DNA of 47,359 bases from Lwoffella lincolnii (GCF_002014765.1 NZ_MUYT01000016.1:1-47359); one strand, 5' to 3'. Shown: positions 8,928 through 17,870, counted from the first letter of the stretch. Numbers and translations are program-made. Notes: generated by a model not told the origin, from the letters alone.

Positions 8928-9149
8928 TGTTTTTAACACTATTAATATGGTTAATAACGTCAACCACGTTAAAGACATTAACACGTTAATAAGGTTAAGA
9001 TGGGTTGGCAATCAACATAAAAGAGATACGGGCAAAATTGATAAAACCCCCATTATAACAAACCCCCAAAACCGCATGACAAAAAATGGCATAAATATGG
9101 CATAAATAATGACTTAACCAATGACACAAACCATCGCTTAGATGGCGAC

Positions 9150-9380
9150 TTAAGCCTGCTGTTGTGTTTGTTCGGCACTGATTCCAAACAATCGCTTATG
9201 CTCTCGGCTAAATTGATTGGGGCTTTCATAAGCGACTTGTAAAGCAATTTGGGTGATGGTGGTTTTGTGCAATAAAATCAGCCGTTTGGCTTCATTGAGC
9301 CTGAGCATTTTTTGATATTGTATTGGGGTCAGTTGGGTTTTGTGTGGGTGAAAAATGTGGTACGATGGGGTTATTTTTAC
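9150..9380 (-). pseudogene. AraC-family regulator, C-terminal fragment
   Basis: Only the DNA-binding end is left. The frame TPIQYQKMLRLNEAKRLIL...ITQIALQVAYESPNQFSREHKRLFGIS matches the second helix-turn-helix and signature of AraC/XylS regulators, ending at the stop at 9150. Upstream of about residue position SYHIFHPHK the homology dissolves and no sensor/dimerisation domain can be found, so some 200 N-terminal residues are missing. The fragment lies between ftsK and the IS607-like element, which reads the other way; the insertion or a deletion near it may have removed the 5' part. Almost certainly non-functional. Confidence 0.75.
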
Positions 9381-9558
9381 TTGCCAATTAGCAAAAGTAG
9401 CAAAAAAAAGATACCCATTCTTTTCGCATGATGCGATGCTGTTGTGAGCCAAACTGGTTATCTATCATATGCACATGGCTGTCAAACAATGCAAACAATG
9501 GCAAGGACTAAAAACAGCCAGTTAATTTCTACCCAAATCCAGTTTATAATGCCCAATT

Positions 9559-9687
9559 ATGAATAGATTAATTAGCATAAACGAAGCGTCAAAACGATTA
9601 GGTGTCTCTATTTCTGCTCGTTTATACGGCTCACAAAGCAAGAAAAACAAAAAAGTCTTAGAAACAGTTAAGGCAATGTTGGAATGA
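9559..9687 (+). pseudogene. IS607-type serine transposase TnpA, internally deleted
   Basis: A 42-residue frame whose first ~19 residues (MNRLISINEASKRLGVSIS) are the MerR-like helix-turn-helix start of IS607 TnpA and whose last ~22 residues (RLYGSQSKKNKKVLETVKAM) are the C-terminal end of the same family. The whole resolvase catalytic domain between them (normally ~150 residues with the active serine) is missing, with the frame kept. Its TGA at 9685-9687 overlaps the tnpB ATG at 9684 (ATGA), the normal tnpA-tnpB coupling. The peptide cannot transpose the element by itself; translating it may still couple ribosomes into tnpB. Confidence 0.85.
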
Positions 9688-10856
9688 CTATAATTCGTGG
9701 ACACATCATAGAACTTAAACCCAATAACAAACAAGCCACCCATCTCAAAAAAGCGTGTGGTGTTGCAAGATTTGCCTATAATTGGGCATTGAGCGAATGG
9801 CAAAAACAATATGAAGCCGATAAAAATTACCGTGAGACTTGCCAAAAATTAGGTTTAACCCTTGACGAAACCAAACTTCACAAACCCACACAAGGCAAAC
9901 TAAGAAAACAGCTTAATGCCATTAAGCGTGAACAATTCCCCTTTATGCTAGAAATTACCAAATGCTCCCCACAACTTGCCATCATGCAACTTGGAGATGC
10001 CTTTAAACGCTTTTTTAAAGGCGAAAGCAAATACCCCCAATATAGAAAGAAAGGTTTCAATGATAGATTTAGCCTATCCAACGACCAATTTAAACTTAAA
10101 AGTAAAAATAACAAACCACACATTCAAATCCCCAATCTGGGCTTGGTTAGAATGACCGAACATCTAAGATACAATGGCAAAATCCTATCCGCCAAAGTTT
10201 TTACCAAGGGCGGTAAATGGTTTGTATCAGTTGCCGTTGAACTTGATGAAATTAACAAACCATTAAACAAAACAGGCGAACAAGTTGGCATAGACTTAGG
10301 CATAAGTGATTTAGCCGTATTATCAGACGGCACAAAAGCACAAGCTCCTAAGCCATTAAAAACCAAACTCAAACAATTAAAACGACTAAGCAAACAGCTC
10401 AGCCGAAAACAAAAAGGCTCTAAAAATCGTGAAAAAGCGAAAACCAAGCTATCACGGCTACGTTACAAAATCAGTTGTATCAGAAAAGACTTTACTCATA
10501 AGCTCACAACACAACTTGTCAAAAGTTATGACGTGATTTGCCTTGAAAACCTTAACGTTAAAGGTATGGTTAAAAATCGCAAGCTTGCAAGGTCTATCCA
10601 TGATTTGGGATTTTATGAATTTAAACGGCAACTTATTTATAAAGCCAACCAATGGGGCAAGACCATCAAAGAATTGGACAGGTTTTATCCAAGCTCTAAA
10701 ACTTGTTCAAATTGCGGTTTTATTATGGCAAAAGAAAACTTGACACTTGCGGTTAGACATTGGATTTGTCCTAGTTGCCATGCCAATCATGACCGTGATA
10801 TTAATGCAAGTATCAATATTTTAAATCAGGCAGATAAGGTTTTAACTTTATCTTAA
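9684..10856 (+). CDS. tnpB: TnpB RNA-guided DNA endonuclease (IS607-associated)
   Basis: The 390-residue protein has the full TnpB layout: an N-terminal helix-turn-helix/wedge part (IIELKPNNKQATHLKKACGVARFAYNWAL), a RuvC-like nuclease with Asp204 in VGIDLGISD, Glu288 in ICLENLNVKGM and the final Asp372 in NHDRDINAS, and a zinc finger with Cys341, Cys344, Cys362 and Cys365. All catalytic residues and zinc ligands are present, so it should be an active guide-RNA-directed nuclease. In the known family TnpB uses an RNA made from the element's right end to cut DNA next to a short target motif, which helps the element persist. It overlaps the tnpA remnant by four bases. The export operon begins 167 bases downstream in the same direction. 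Confidence 0.93.
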   Translation: MTIIRGHIIELKPNNKQATHLKKACGVARFAYNWALSEWQKQYEADKNYRETCQKLGLTLDETKLHKPTQGKLRKQLNAIKREQFPFMLEITKCSPQLAIMQLGDAFKRFFKGESKYPQYRKKGFNDRFSLSNDQFKLKSKNNKPHIQIPNLGLVRMTEHLRYNGKILSAKVFTKGGKWFVSVAVELDEINKPLNKTGEQVGIDLGISDLAVLSDGTKAQAPKPLKTKLKQLKRLSKQLSRKQKGSKNREKAKTKLSRLRYKISCIRKDFTHKLTTQLVKSYDVICLENLNVKGMVKNRKLARSIHDLGFYEFKRQLIYKANQWGKTIKELDRFYPSSKTCSNCGFIMAKENLTLAVRHWICPSCHANHDRDINASINILNQADKVLTLS

Positions 10857-10968
10857 TATTAATCGTTGGTGGGTAAGTTCTATCCCCAATTAAAAACGCC
10901 TATGGAGTTGATGTAAGTCCAAGTTCAAACGAATAAGGCAAACAACGTTGAAGTAGGAATTAAACGCT
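10790..10968 (+). ncRNA. Probable omega/reRNA of the TnpB element
   Basis: TnpB guide RNAs come from the 3' end of tnpB and the sequence after it. Here the 110 bases after the stop contain GCCTATGGAGTTGATGTAAGTCC and, further on, GTTGAAGTAGGAATTAAACG. The first resembles the conserved ...CCTGTGGAGTTG... scaffold of TnpB RNAs and the second the conserved ...GAAGCAGGAAT... end. The guide would be the bases directly after the right end, that is the leader of the outer membrane factor gene. The boundaries are estimates from similarity recalled for this class, not from a covariance model. Confidence 0.5.
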
Positions 10969-11023
10969 AAATTTGCCTTTGGGTGAATTTAGGTAGGTTT
11001 TAAGGAACGGCAGGATATTGTTA

Positions 11024-12655
11024 ATGGCACGCAATCACACAGGCAAATATTTGCTGATTATGATGGGTTTATGTTGCTCTGGCTGGGCGTATGCTGATGA
11101 TAAGATGGGGCATGACATTCATGGTTTTGATGCCCCAATTGAAGTCAGTAGCTTCACCCCCATTCACGAGTCAATGAATGAACAAGTTAAGGTACAAATC
11201 AGCGACCATATTGCTGAGCACTCCACACACATACCATCTCCACCCACTTATGACATTCATGTACCTGATTATTTAAGTCTAAGCCAAGCCCAAGCCTTAT
11301 TACTTAAAATCTCCCCCAAAATTGCTGCTGACAATGCGTTGATTGTCAGCAATGAACAACGGGCAAAAGCCAGTCAATCATTGAATAAACCCATCATCTA
11401 TCTTGGAGCAACGGCATCTCATTTACACCTTGACGAACACATCAATACCCAACCTTTAAAAAACCGTTTAAGTGATGGCATCAATCAACAAATTGGTCAA
11501 AATAGCCAAACGTTACCCATCAACCCATCTGCCAATCCATCTGTGAACATTGGTGAGTTATTAACCAATCCCCTGCCCGATACCTATGCCCTTGATACTG
11601 ATAAAACTCGCAGTCATGCCAATGTAACCTTACTTTGGTCAGCTTATGATGGACAACGAGTCAAATCACTCACCCAACTGCTTAATGGCATGACTGATGA
11701 AAGCCGTGCTGATGCTGATATTTCATTGGCAGAACAATACACCACCTTAACCAAACGATATTTTCAAGTTCAACTGGCGATTAAAGCTGCATTTTTACGC
11801 AGTCAAGCCCTACAAGCCATCAAAGAGACCGATTATGCGGCACAACGAGCCTTGGATATGGGGCTTATCTCCCGATTAGAACGCTTGGAAGCCAAAAAAG
11901 CCTTGGCAGATGCTGATTATGAAAACACCAAAGCCTTAAATGATGCAGAACTGGCAATGAATGCCCTACAACGACTGATGCGGACACCATACCCAATCAA
12001 ACCAACCACACCCCTATTTATTTCAACCAAACCCATACCCAAGCTCAGTTATTTTATTGAGCAAGCCAAACAACATCACCCTGCCTTTGCCAAGGTCTCT
12101 GCCAAATACACCCAAGCACATGCCCTACACGCCATGGGCAAAGCAGGCAACAAACCCACGGTTAATGTGTTTATGCGTGCTGAACTGGACAAAAATCCCA
12201 ACTGGTTGGTTGGTGTTTCTGCTAATTGGAAGCTATGGGGTGGACTTGACCAACAATTGCTTATCCAGTCTAACCTTGCCAAATTGCACCAAGCCGAATT
12301 CAGCCAAATTGACATCAACGACAACATCATGCTATTGGTAGAAAAAAACTGGCAAAGTTTAAAAAATGCTCAAAAAAATTACATCGCCCTTGCCAGCAAC
12401 ATAGAAATGGCAGAAGAATTGGTGCGATTTCGCCGACTGGGATTCCAAGAAGGCATGAATACCGCTGTGGAAGTCATGCAAGCTGAAGCCAACTTGGAAA
12501 AAGCCAAAACAGAACAAGCCAAAACCGCCAATGACTATGTACAAGCCCTTGCTGACTTAATGCAAAGTTGTGGCACACCATTGGCATTTAATCACCACAT
12601 GCAGACTGCTGATGTCAAGTTGCCTGTCGTTTACTTACAATACCAACACGATTAA
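11024..12655 (+). CDS. TolC-like outer membrane efflux protein
   Basis: A protein of about 543 residues with a signal peptide (hydrophobic core YLLIMMGLCCSGWAYA, cleavage near AYA-DD) and two repeats of the OEP domain. The second half, with LDQQLLIQSNLAKLHQAEF and FRRLGFQEGMNTAVEVMQAEANLEKA, is typical of TolC-family alpha-barrel hairpins. It should form the trimeric outer membrane channel of a three-part export system. I use ATG 11024, preceded by AGGA at 8 bases; a TTG at 11018 in the same frame lacks spacing. The ~70-residue stretch with NPSANPSVNIGELLTNPLPD is an unusual low-homology insert in the first half. It is the first gene of a four-gene export operon. Confidence 0.88.
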   Translation: MARNHTGKYLLIMMGLCCSGWAYADDKMGHDIHGFDAPIEVSSFTPIHESMNEQVKVQISDHIAEHSTHIPSPPTYDIHVPDYLSLSQAQALLLKISPKIAADNALIVSNEQRAKASQSLNKPIIYLGATASHLHLDEHINTQPLKNRLSDGINQQIGQNSQTLPINPSANPSVNIGELLTNPLPDTYALDTDKTRSHANVTLLWSAYDGQRVKSLTQLLNGMTDESRADADISLAEQYTTLTKRYFQVQLAIKAAFLRSQALQAIKETDYAAQRALDMGLISRLERLEAKKALADADYENTKALNDAELAMNALQRLMRTPYPIKPTTPLFISTKPIPKLSYFIEQAKQHHPAFAKVSAKYTQAHALHAMGKAGNKPTVNVFMRAELDKNPNWLVGVSANWKLWGGLDQQLLIQSNLAKLHQAEFSQIDINDNIMLLVEKNWQSLKNAQKNYIALASNIEMAEELVRFRRLGFQEGMNTAVEVMQAEANLEKAKTEQAKTANDYVQALADLMQSCGTPLAFNHHMQTADVKLPVVYLQYQHD

Positions 12656-12798
12656 ACCACCAAACAATCATTAAACATGGATTAAGCACAAATTAAACAC
12701 AGATGAAATAACGGATAACAAAAGCACCCCATACTCTCATGCCCCATGCCATTATTATATACAGTTACATTCCGTTACACGCCATAAGCAGGTTTTTT

Positions 12799-13983
12799 AT
12801 GACTGATTCTGATAACGCTTTTAACCAGCACCAGCCCAACAACTCAACCCAAACCAACAACTCAACCCAAACCAACAACTCAACCCAAACCAATTACCCA
12901 AATACCCCACCCATCTTAACGACCAACAGTAACAACATGGGCTATAAATCCATTAAAACGCCCAACCACAACCGCCGTCTTATCATCAGCCTAATCATAC
13001 TGGCGTTGATTGTCTTTGTGGTTTGGGGGTTGATAAAAGACAAAACTGCCATAGACACCGCCCCCATCGTGCTACAAGGGCAGATACAAGTACAACAAAC
13101 ACCCATCGCCGCCAAAGTGGCAGGACGCATTGCCCATATTCATGTCAAAGAAGGCGATGACATTCACGTTGGCACTCCCTTGATTGACATGGACAGTCCT
13201 GAAATCAACGCCAAAATAGAAGAAGCCCAAGCCGCCAAAGCCATGGCACAAAGCCAACTGGATAAAGCCAACAACGGTGCAAGGCCAGAAGAAATACAAA
13301 TGGCATATCACCAATACCAAGCCGCCAAAGTGGCTGCTGAACTTGCCAAAACAACCCATCAACGCATTGACCGATTAACCAATGAAGGGTTGATGAGTGA
13401 GCAAAAACGAGATGAAGCACGCACTAACCACATCGCCAGCGACAATAAAGCCCAAGCCGCCAAAGCCCAATATGAACTTGCCAAAATGGGCGCAAGAGAA
13501 GAAGATAGAACCGCTACCAAAGCTCAGCTTAAACAAGTGGAAGGCAAACTCAAAGAAGCCCTTATCGCCAAAGAAGAAGCCAACCTAAAGAGTCCCATCG
13601 CAGGTCGGGTTGATAAAATCATCGCCAAAGCAGGGCAAGTGGTGGGGCAAGGCGTGCCATTGGTCAGCGTCATTGACCCAACAGACCAATCACTTGCTTT
13701 AAATGTGACCGAAGACCACTTGCAACACTTTGCCATTGGCAAGTCGTTTACCGCCACCATTCCTGCCTTGTCAGTCAATGGGCAAACCCATGAACAAACG
13801 TTTATTGTGTATGCCAGCTCAGTATTATCTGACTTTGCCACATGGCGACCCACCAACAGCCAAGACGGTTACGACATGCGTACCTTTGAAGTGCTGGCAC
13901 GTCCCCAATACCCTAACACACAACTGCGTCAAGGCATGAGCGTGTTGGTTGAAATCCCTAAACAAACCAAGCAGAGCCACTGA
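12799..13983 (+). CDS. HlyD/EmrA-type periplasmic adaptor
   Basis: A protein of ~394 residues: a hydrophilic N-terminus with three NNSTQT repeats, one membrane segment (RRLIISLIILALIVFVVWGLI), then the lipoyl half-motif (TPIAAKVAGRIAHIHVKEGDDIHVGTPL), a long alpha-helical coiled-coil hairpin rich in Ala/Gln/Lys, the second lipoyl half (LKSPIAGRVDKIIAKAGQVVGQG) and a C-terminal beta-barrel region. This is the adaptor of a three-part exporter, joining inner membrane permeases to the TolC-like channel. The ATG at 12799 follows AGCAGG at 8 bases; an earlier in-frame ATG at 12739 adds a leader without a good ribosome site. It lies 143 bases after the channel gene and 40 bases before the first permease. 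Confidence 0.88.
   Translation: MTDSDNAFNQHQPNNSTQTNNSTQTNNSTQTNYPNTPPILTTNSNNMGYKSIKTPNHNRRLIISLIILALIVFVVWGLIKDKTAIDTAPIVLQGQIQVQQTPIAAKVAGRIAHIHVKEGDDIHVGTPLIDMDSPEINAKIEEAQAAKAMAQSQLDKANNGARPEEIQMAYHQYQAAKVAAELAKTTHQRIDRLTNEGLMSEQKRDEARTNHIASDNKAQAAKAQYELAKMGAREEDRTATKAQLKQVEGKLKEALIAKEEANLKSPIAGRVDKIIAKAGQVVGQGVPLVSVIDPTDQSLALNVTEDHLQHFAIGKSFTATIPALSVNGQTHEQTFIVYASSVLSDFATWRPTNSQDGYDMRTFEVLARPQYPNTQLRQGMSVLVEIPKQTKQSH
12838..12891. repeat. 18-bp tandem repeat, three copies, in the adaptor gene
   Basis: Three perfect head-to-tail copies of AACAACTCAACCCAAACC encode (NNSTQT)3 in the cytoplasmic N-terminal tail of the adaptor. The period is a multiple of three, so copy-number change keeps the frame. 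Confidence 0.9.
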
Positions 13984-14023
13984 CCAAAACGGTAAACAGG
14001 CACAGTGAACAGGAACATCTGCC

Positions 14024-15346
14024 ATGACCAACCCATCTGCACCCAACCATCATTTTCATGCGAATGACCATGACCACCAACAAGACAGCCCACAAGCAAG
14101 CTCTTTTGTTAACAGGTCTTTTGGCAACAGCGGGGGCATGCGTCGGTTTATGGGGGCATTTTTATACAGTGCCAAACGAGAATGGCATTTTTTAAGCCAG
14201 CATCGTTGGGATTTTGCCATGCTGTTTTGGCTGCCCATCGTGTTTGTGGGGCTGATTTGGTGGACTTTTGCCAATGCCTTATTGGTGAACATACCCATTG
14301 CGGTGATAGACCATAGCCATTCACCGCAATCAATGACTTTAATGCGTCATTTGCAAGCCAGCCCTGAGCTGACCATTGCCATGCACCTGCCTAATCAGCA
14401 AACCGCTCAGCGAGCCATAGAACGCACACAAGTATATGGTGTGTTAGAAATTCCCCATGAGTTTGACACGCATCTATTGGCTGGCAAGCCAACCCATCTG
14501 TTGCTCAATGTCAATGCCCAATACGCTACCCACTCAGGCATGATACAAAAAGGCGTACAAAAGGCAGTCGCCACGTTATCCGCCGAAACAGAGATTAAGC
14601 AACGGATTGCCAAGGGTGAAGACATCAGCCTTGTGCAAGCTGGCCACACCCCCATACAGACACAAAGCATTGGGCTGTTCAATTCTGCCAATAATTATCA
14701 ACAATTTTTGGCAGTTACTATCCTACCTGCCATGTTACATATTTTATCCATGGTCATTGGGGCTTCTGTGTTGGGCAGGGAGTTACGAGATAAGACATTG
14801 GGTGAGTGGCATGCGTGCTTAAATCCTACCCAACCGATTGGCAAACCTAGCCTATGGCTTATCATCGCAGGGTTAAATGGTAAATTAATTTGGGCGATGC
14901 TGGCGTACACTTTATGGGGTGCAATGGCATTGACGCTCATGACCCGTCTGTATCCTGTGCCATTATCATCATTGGCAATCACTTATGTTGCCTTTTTATT
15001 ATTTATGATGCTGTCCTTTTGGTTAGGTGCAATACTAACGCTTGCCACGTTGTCATACCGACAAGGCTTATCATTAACAGGGCTTATCTCTGCTCCGTCA
15101 TATGCGTTTTCAGGGGTTACCTTTCCTTTGCTTGCCATGAACCCAACCGCTCAACATTGGGCAAATGCGTTACCACTTACCCATTATTTGCACATTCAAA
15201 CGCCACAATTACAAATGCAGGCTCCCTTAGCATTGGCTTTACCAACAATGGCTGGGTTTATGATGTCAGTCATGGTGTGTTTGTGCCTATCTGCATTACT
15301 CTGCCGTCAAGCGTTACGCACGCCAAGCAAATGGGGGCAACGCTGA
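14024..15346 (+). CDS. ABC-2 type transporter permease (first)
   Basis: The 440-residue protein has a His/Asp/Gln-rich cytoplasmic N-terminus (HHFHANDHDHQQD), one membrane segment (MLFWLPIVFVGLIWWTFANALL), a large periplasmic domain of about 190 residues (IPIAVIDHSHSPQSMTLMR...), then about five membrane segments in the C-terminal half. This is the ABC2_membrane_3 layout of YhhJ/YbhS-type permeases. Its stop overlaps the start of the next permease (TGATG), so the two are translationally coupled and probably form a heterodimer. No ATP-binding subunit is encoded next to them, which such permeases normally need. Confidence 0.87.
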   Translation: MTNPSAPNHHFHANDHDHQQDSPQASSFVNRSFGNSGGMRRFMGAFLYSAKREWHFLSQHRWDFAMLFWLPIVFVGLIWWTFANALLVNIPIAVIDHSHSPQSMTLMRHLQASPELTIAMHLPNQQTAQRAIERTQVYGVLEIPHEFDTHLLAGKPTHLLLNVNAQYATHSGMIQKGVQKAVATLSAETEIKQRIAKGEDISLVQAGHTPIQTQSIGLFNSANNYQQFLAVTILPAMLHILSMVIGASVLGRELRDKTLGEWHACLNPTQPIGKPSLWLIIAGLNGKLIWAMLAYTLWGAMALTLMTRLYPVPLSSLAITYVAFLLFMMLSFWLGAILTLATLSYRQGLSLTGLISAPSYAFSGVTFPLLAMNPTAQHWANALPLTHYLHIQTPQLQMQAPLALALPTMAGFMMSVMVCLCLSALLCRQALRTPSKWGQR

Positions 15347-16605
15347 TGACCACACCCAATTTGGACAATCACCCCACACCAACCAATCCAGCATCTGCTG
15401 GACAACCGTCGGTTAAACAAAAAATTGCCCAGCATAACTTGACTGACCAAAATACTGCCCAAAGCTTTATCAGCCAAGTTTTGAATGTATGGCAACAGAT
15501 TTTTAATGATAAGGGGTGTTTGATGATGATGCTCCTTGCTCCGATATTTTATGGATTTTTTTATCCATTGCCATACAAAACAGAAGTGGTTCGTGATGTG
15601 CCTGTTGCCATCATTGATGATGATCATTCACCGTTATCCACAAACATCATCAATCATGCCACCGCCAGCCCACGACTTGATGTGCAAGTGGCACAAAATG
15701 AGCATCATGCCCAAGAATTGATGTGGCAAAACACCATTGCAGGCTATATGGTCATTCCCAAAGGGTTATATCAACACGTCAATATGGGACAACCTGCCAA
15801 AGTCAGCGTGCTTGCCAATGGCAATTATTTTTTGCTAAATAAACAAGTGCAAACGGGTTTTTTGGAAGTGGTTGGCACAGTATCGGCTGGCATTAAAATT
15901 CAAAAAGCCATTGCCACAGGGCAAGACAGCACCTTAGCCAAGCAAAATGTTAACGCCATCTCCTTAACCATAAATCCGTTATACAACACCACCGAAGGCT
16001 ATGGCAGTTATGTTGTTCCCCCTGTTTCTATGCTGATTTTGCAACAGATGTATCTGATGGGAACAGCAATGCTGGTTGGCACATGGGTAGAAAATCGCAC
16101 CCATCGCACCACGTTTAAAGGTTGGCTTGCCAGAATCTTAGCATTGTCTTGTTTGGGTTTTTGGGTGGGGTGTTTTTATTATGGGTGGGTATTTCCCAGT
16201 CATGATTATCCACGCAATCAAAATTTATTGGGTTCTTTGGGGTTATTAATGGTGTATTTCCCTGCGGTCATTGCCATGGGGTGTTTGTTGGGTATCTGGT
16301 TGGGTTCTAGAGAGCGAGCCATGCAAATATTGGTCGCAAGCTCCATGCCACTTTTATTTTTATCAGGGGTCACATGGCCAACTCACATGTTGCCTGAACC
16401 ACTATTGTATCTGCGTTGGGTATTCCCCAGCACATCAGCCATGAATGCGTCAGTCATGCTCAACCAAATGGGCGTACCACTTGCTGATGTGGCTCATTAT
16501 CTTGCGACACTGTTGGTTATTTTTTTACTGTGTTTACTTGGGTTGGTATGGGTTGGCACAGAACCAAGTAAACCCATCTTTCATAAAATCAATCATAGAA
16601 TTTAA
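15346..16605 (+). CDS. ABC-2 type transporter permease (second)
   Basis: A protein of 419 residues starting at the ATG overlapping the previous stop; the open frame continues upstream to 14890 but that part is antisense-like noise over the first permease. It has one N-terminal membrane segment (MMMLLAPIFYGFFYPLPY), the periplasmic domain beginning VPVAIIDDDHSPLS, and about five C-terminal membrane segments with FLSGVTWPTHMLPEPLLYLRWVFPST, a motif shared by YhhJ-type permeases. It parallels the first permease throughout. It is the last gene of the export operon; trxB follows after 101 bases with its own ribosome site. Confidence 0.87.
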   Translation: MTTPNLDNHPTPTNPASAGQPSVKQKIAQHNLTDQNTAQSFISQVLNVWQQIFNDKGCLMMMLLAPIFYGFFYPLPYKTEVVRDVPVAIIDDDHSPLSTNIINHATASPRLDVQVAQNEHHAQELMWQNTIAGYMVIPKGLYQHVNMGQPAKVSVLANGNYFLLNKQVQTGFLEVVGTVSAGIKIQKAIATGQDSTLAKQNVNAISLTINPLYNTTEGYGSYVVPPVSMLILQQMYLMGTAMLVGTWVENRTHRTTFKGWLARILALSCLGFWVGCFYYGWVFPSHDYPRNQNLLGSLGLLMVYFPAVIAMGCLLGIWLGSRERAMQILVASSMPLLFLSGVTWPTHMLPEPLLYLRWVFPSTSAMNASVMLNQMGVPLADVAHYLATLLVIFLLCLLGLVWVGTEPSKPIFHKINHRI

Positions 16606-16706
16606 CTCAATCCCCTTGTTATTATTTGCATAAGCCCTTATGTTATCACCCAGTTTATACTGCCATTTTTCCTGTCTTTTTATCATGACCGTTTTAAGGA
16701 ACATTT

Positions 16707-17669
16707 ATGACCACCACCGCCCAACACCACAAACTCATTATTTTAGGTTCAGGACCTGCTGGTTACTCAGCCGCTGTTTATGCTGCCCGTGCCAACCTAA
16801 ACCCTGTCATCATCACAGGGTTACAAGTTGGCGGACAGCTAACCACCACCACAGAAGTGGATAATTGGCCAGGCGACGCTCATGGCTTAACTGGTCCTGA
16901 TTTGATGGTGCGTATGCAAGCCCATGCCGAACGCTTCGGCACAACTTTGATTTATGACCACATTCACACCGCCAATCTGCAACAAAGACCTTTTGAGCTG
17001 ATTGGTGATAATGCCCGTTACACTTGCGATGCCCTTATCATCGCCACAGGAGCGTCCGCCCAATACTTAGGGCTTGAATCTGAAGAAAAATTCAAAGGTC
17101 TGGGCGTGTCTGCCTGTGCCACTTGTGATGGCTTTTTTTATAAAGACCAAAAAGTGGCGGTTATTGGTGGTGGCAACACCGCTGTTGAAGAAGCCCTATA
17201 TCTGTCTAACATCGCCAGCGAAGTGGTGCTCATTCATCGCCGTGATGGCCTGCGTTCAGAAAAAATCCTACAAGACAAGCTGTTTGACAAAGTCAAAAAT
17301 GGCAACATTCGCATAGAATGGAATGCCCAAGTCAAAGAAGTGTTGGGTGATGACATGGGGGTTAACGGCGTGGTCATTGAATCCACTCAAGATGGCTCAA
17401 GCAAACAGCTAGATGTCATGGGCATGTTTGTTGCCATCGGTCATAAGCCCAATACTGACCTATTTACTCAGCAACTACAGATGAAAGATGGCTACATTGT
17501 GGTTAATAGTGGCTTAACTGGTAACGCCACCGCCACCAGCATTGAAGGCGTTTTTGCCGCAGGAGACGTGGCAGATCATGTGTATCGCCAAGCCATCACT
17601 TCTGCTGGTACAGGCTGTATGGCGGCATTAGATGCTGAAAAGTTCCTTGACACGCTGGCGTTGGATTGA
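16707..17669 (+). CDS. trxB: Thioredoxin reductase
   Basis: The 320-residue flavoprotein uses NADPH to reduce thioredoxin. It has the FAD-binding GSGPAGYSAAVYAARA at residues 14-29, the redox pair Cys137 and Cys140 in SACATCDGFFY, the NADPH-binding IGGGNTAVEEALYLS, and the C-terminal FAD-contacting GVFAAGDVADHVYRQAITSAGTGCMAALDAE. Length is exactly that of low-molecular-weight bacterial TrxB. The start is supported by TAAGGA upstream. It may be read as a separate unit; a hairpin lies 75 bases after the stop. Confidence 0.97.
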   Translation: MTTTAQHHKLIILGSGPAGYSAAVYAARANLNPVIITGLQVGGQLTTTTEVDNWPGDAHGLTGPDLMVRMQAHAERFGTTLIYDHIHTANLQQRPFELIGDNARYTCDALIIATGASAQYLGLESEEKFKGLGVSACATCDGFFYKDQKVAVIGGGNTAVEEALYLSNIASEVVLIHRRDGLRSEKILQDKLFDKVKNGNIRIEWNAQVKEVLGDDMGVNGVVIESTQDGSSKQLDVMGMFVAIGHKPNTDLFTQQLQMKDGYIVVNSGLTGNATATSIEGVFAAGDVADHVYRQAITSAGTGCMAALDAEKFLDTLALD

Positions 17670-17743
17670 TTCTTTTAAACCGTTGCTTTTCAACCGTTGC
17701 CTTTAAACAGTCGCATAAAAGCGTCATTTTAGGCAATCAAGCG

Positions 17744-17775
17744 ATGCCCCCAAATGATAATAATCATGGGGGCAT
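17744..17775 (+). terminator. Possible trxB terminator hairpin
   Basis: ATGCCCCC (17744-17751) pairs with GGGGGCAT (17768-17775), and the interior ATGAT/ATCAT can extend the stem after a two-base bulge. There is no T tract on either strand, so it could be a factor-dependent terminator or another structured element between the convergent genes. Confidence 0.45.
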
Positions 17776-17870
17776 ACAAATGCACAATTAAATGGCTTGA
17801 GTTGTTTAATATCAATGATTTAACTTCAGTTAGGTGGCTTTTAAAGCTTAAGTACAACAACCAATCTCAA

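Larger units (their letters stand above)
9540..10975 (+). mobile_element. IS607-like element with truncated tnpA and intact tnpB
   Basis: The unit consists of a 42-codon remnant of an IS607-type serine transposase overlapping (ATGA) an intact 390-codon tnpB and a 3' region resembling the guide-RNA end of such elements. IS607 elements lack terminal inverted repeats, so both ends are estimated: the left near 9540 before the tnpA start, the right around 10965-10975. A related element enters the window at its right edge in the same orientation. Confidence 0.7.

Noticed and set aside
14890..15345. N-terminal extension of the second ABC-2 permease frame
   Set aside because: The open frame continues upstream but overlaps the first permease in another frame and has no family similarity; the coupled ATG at 15346 is the natural start.
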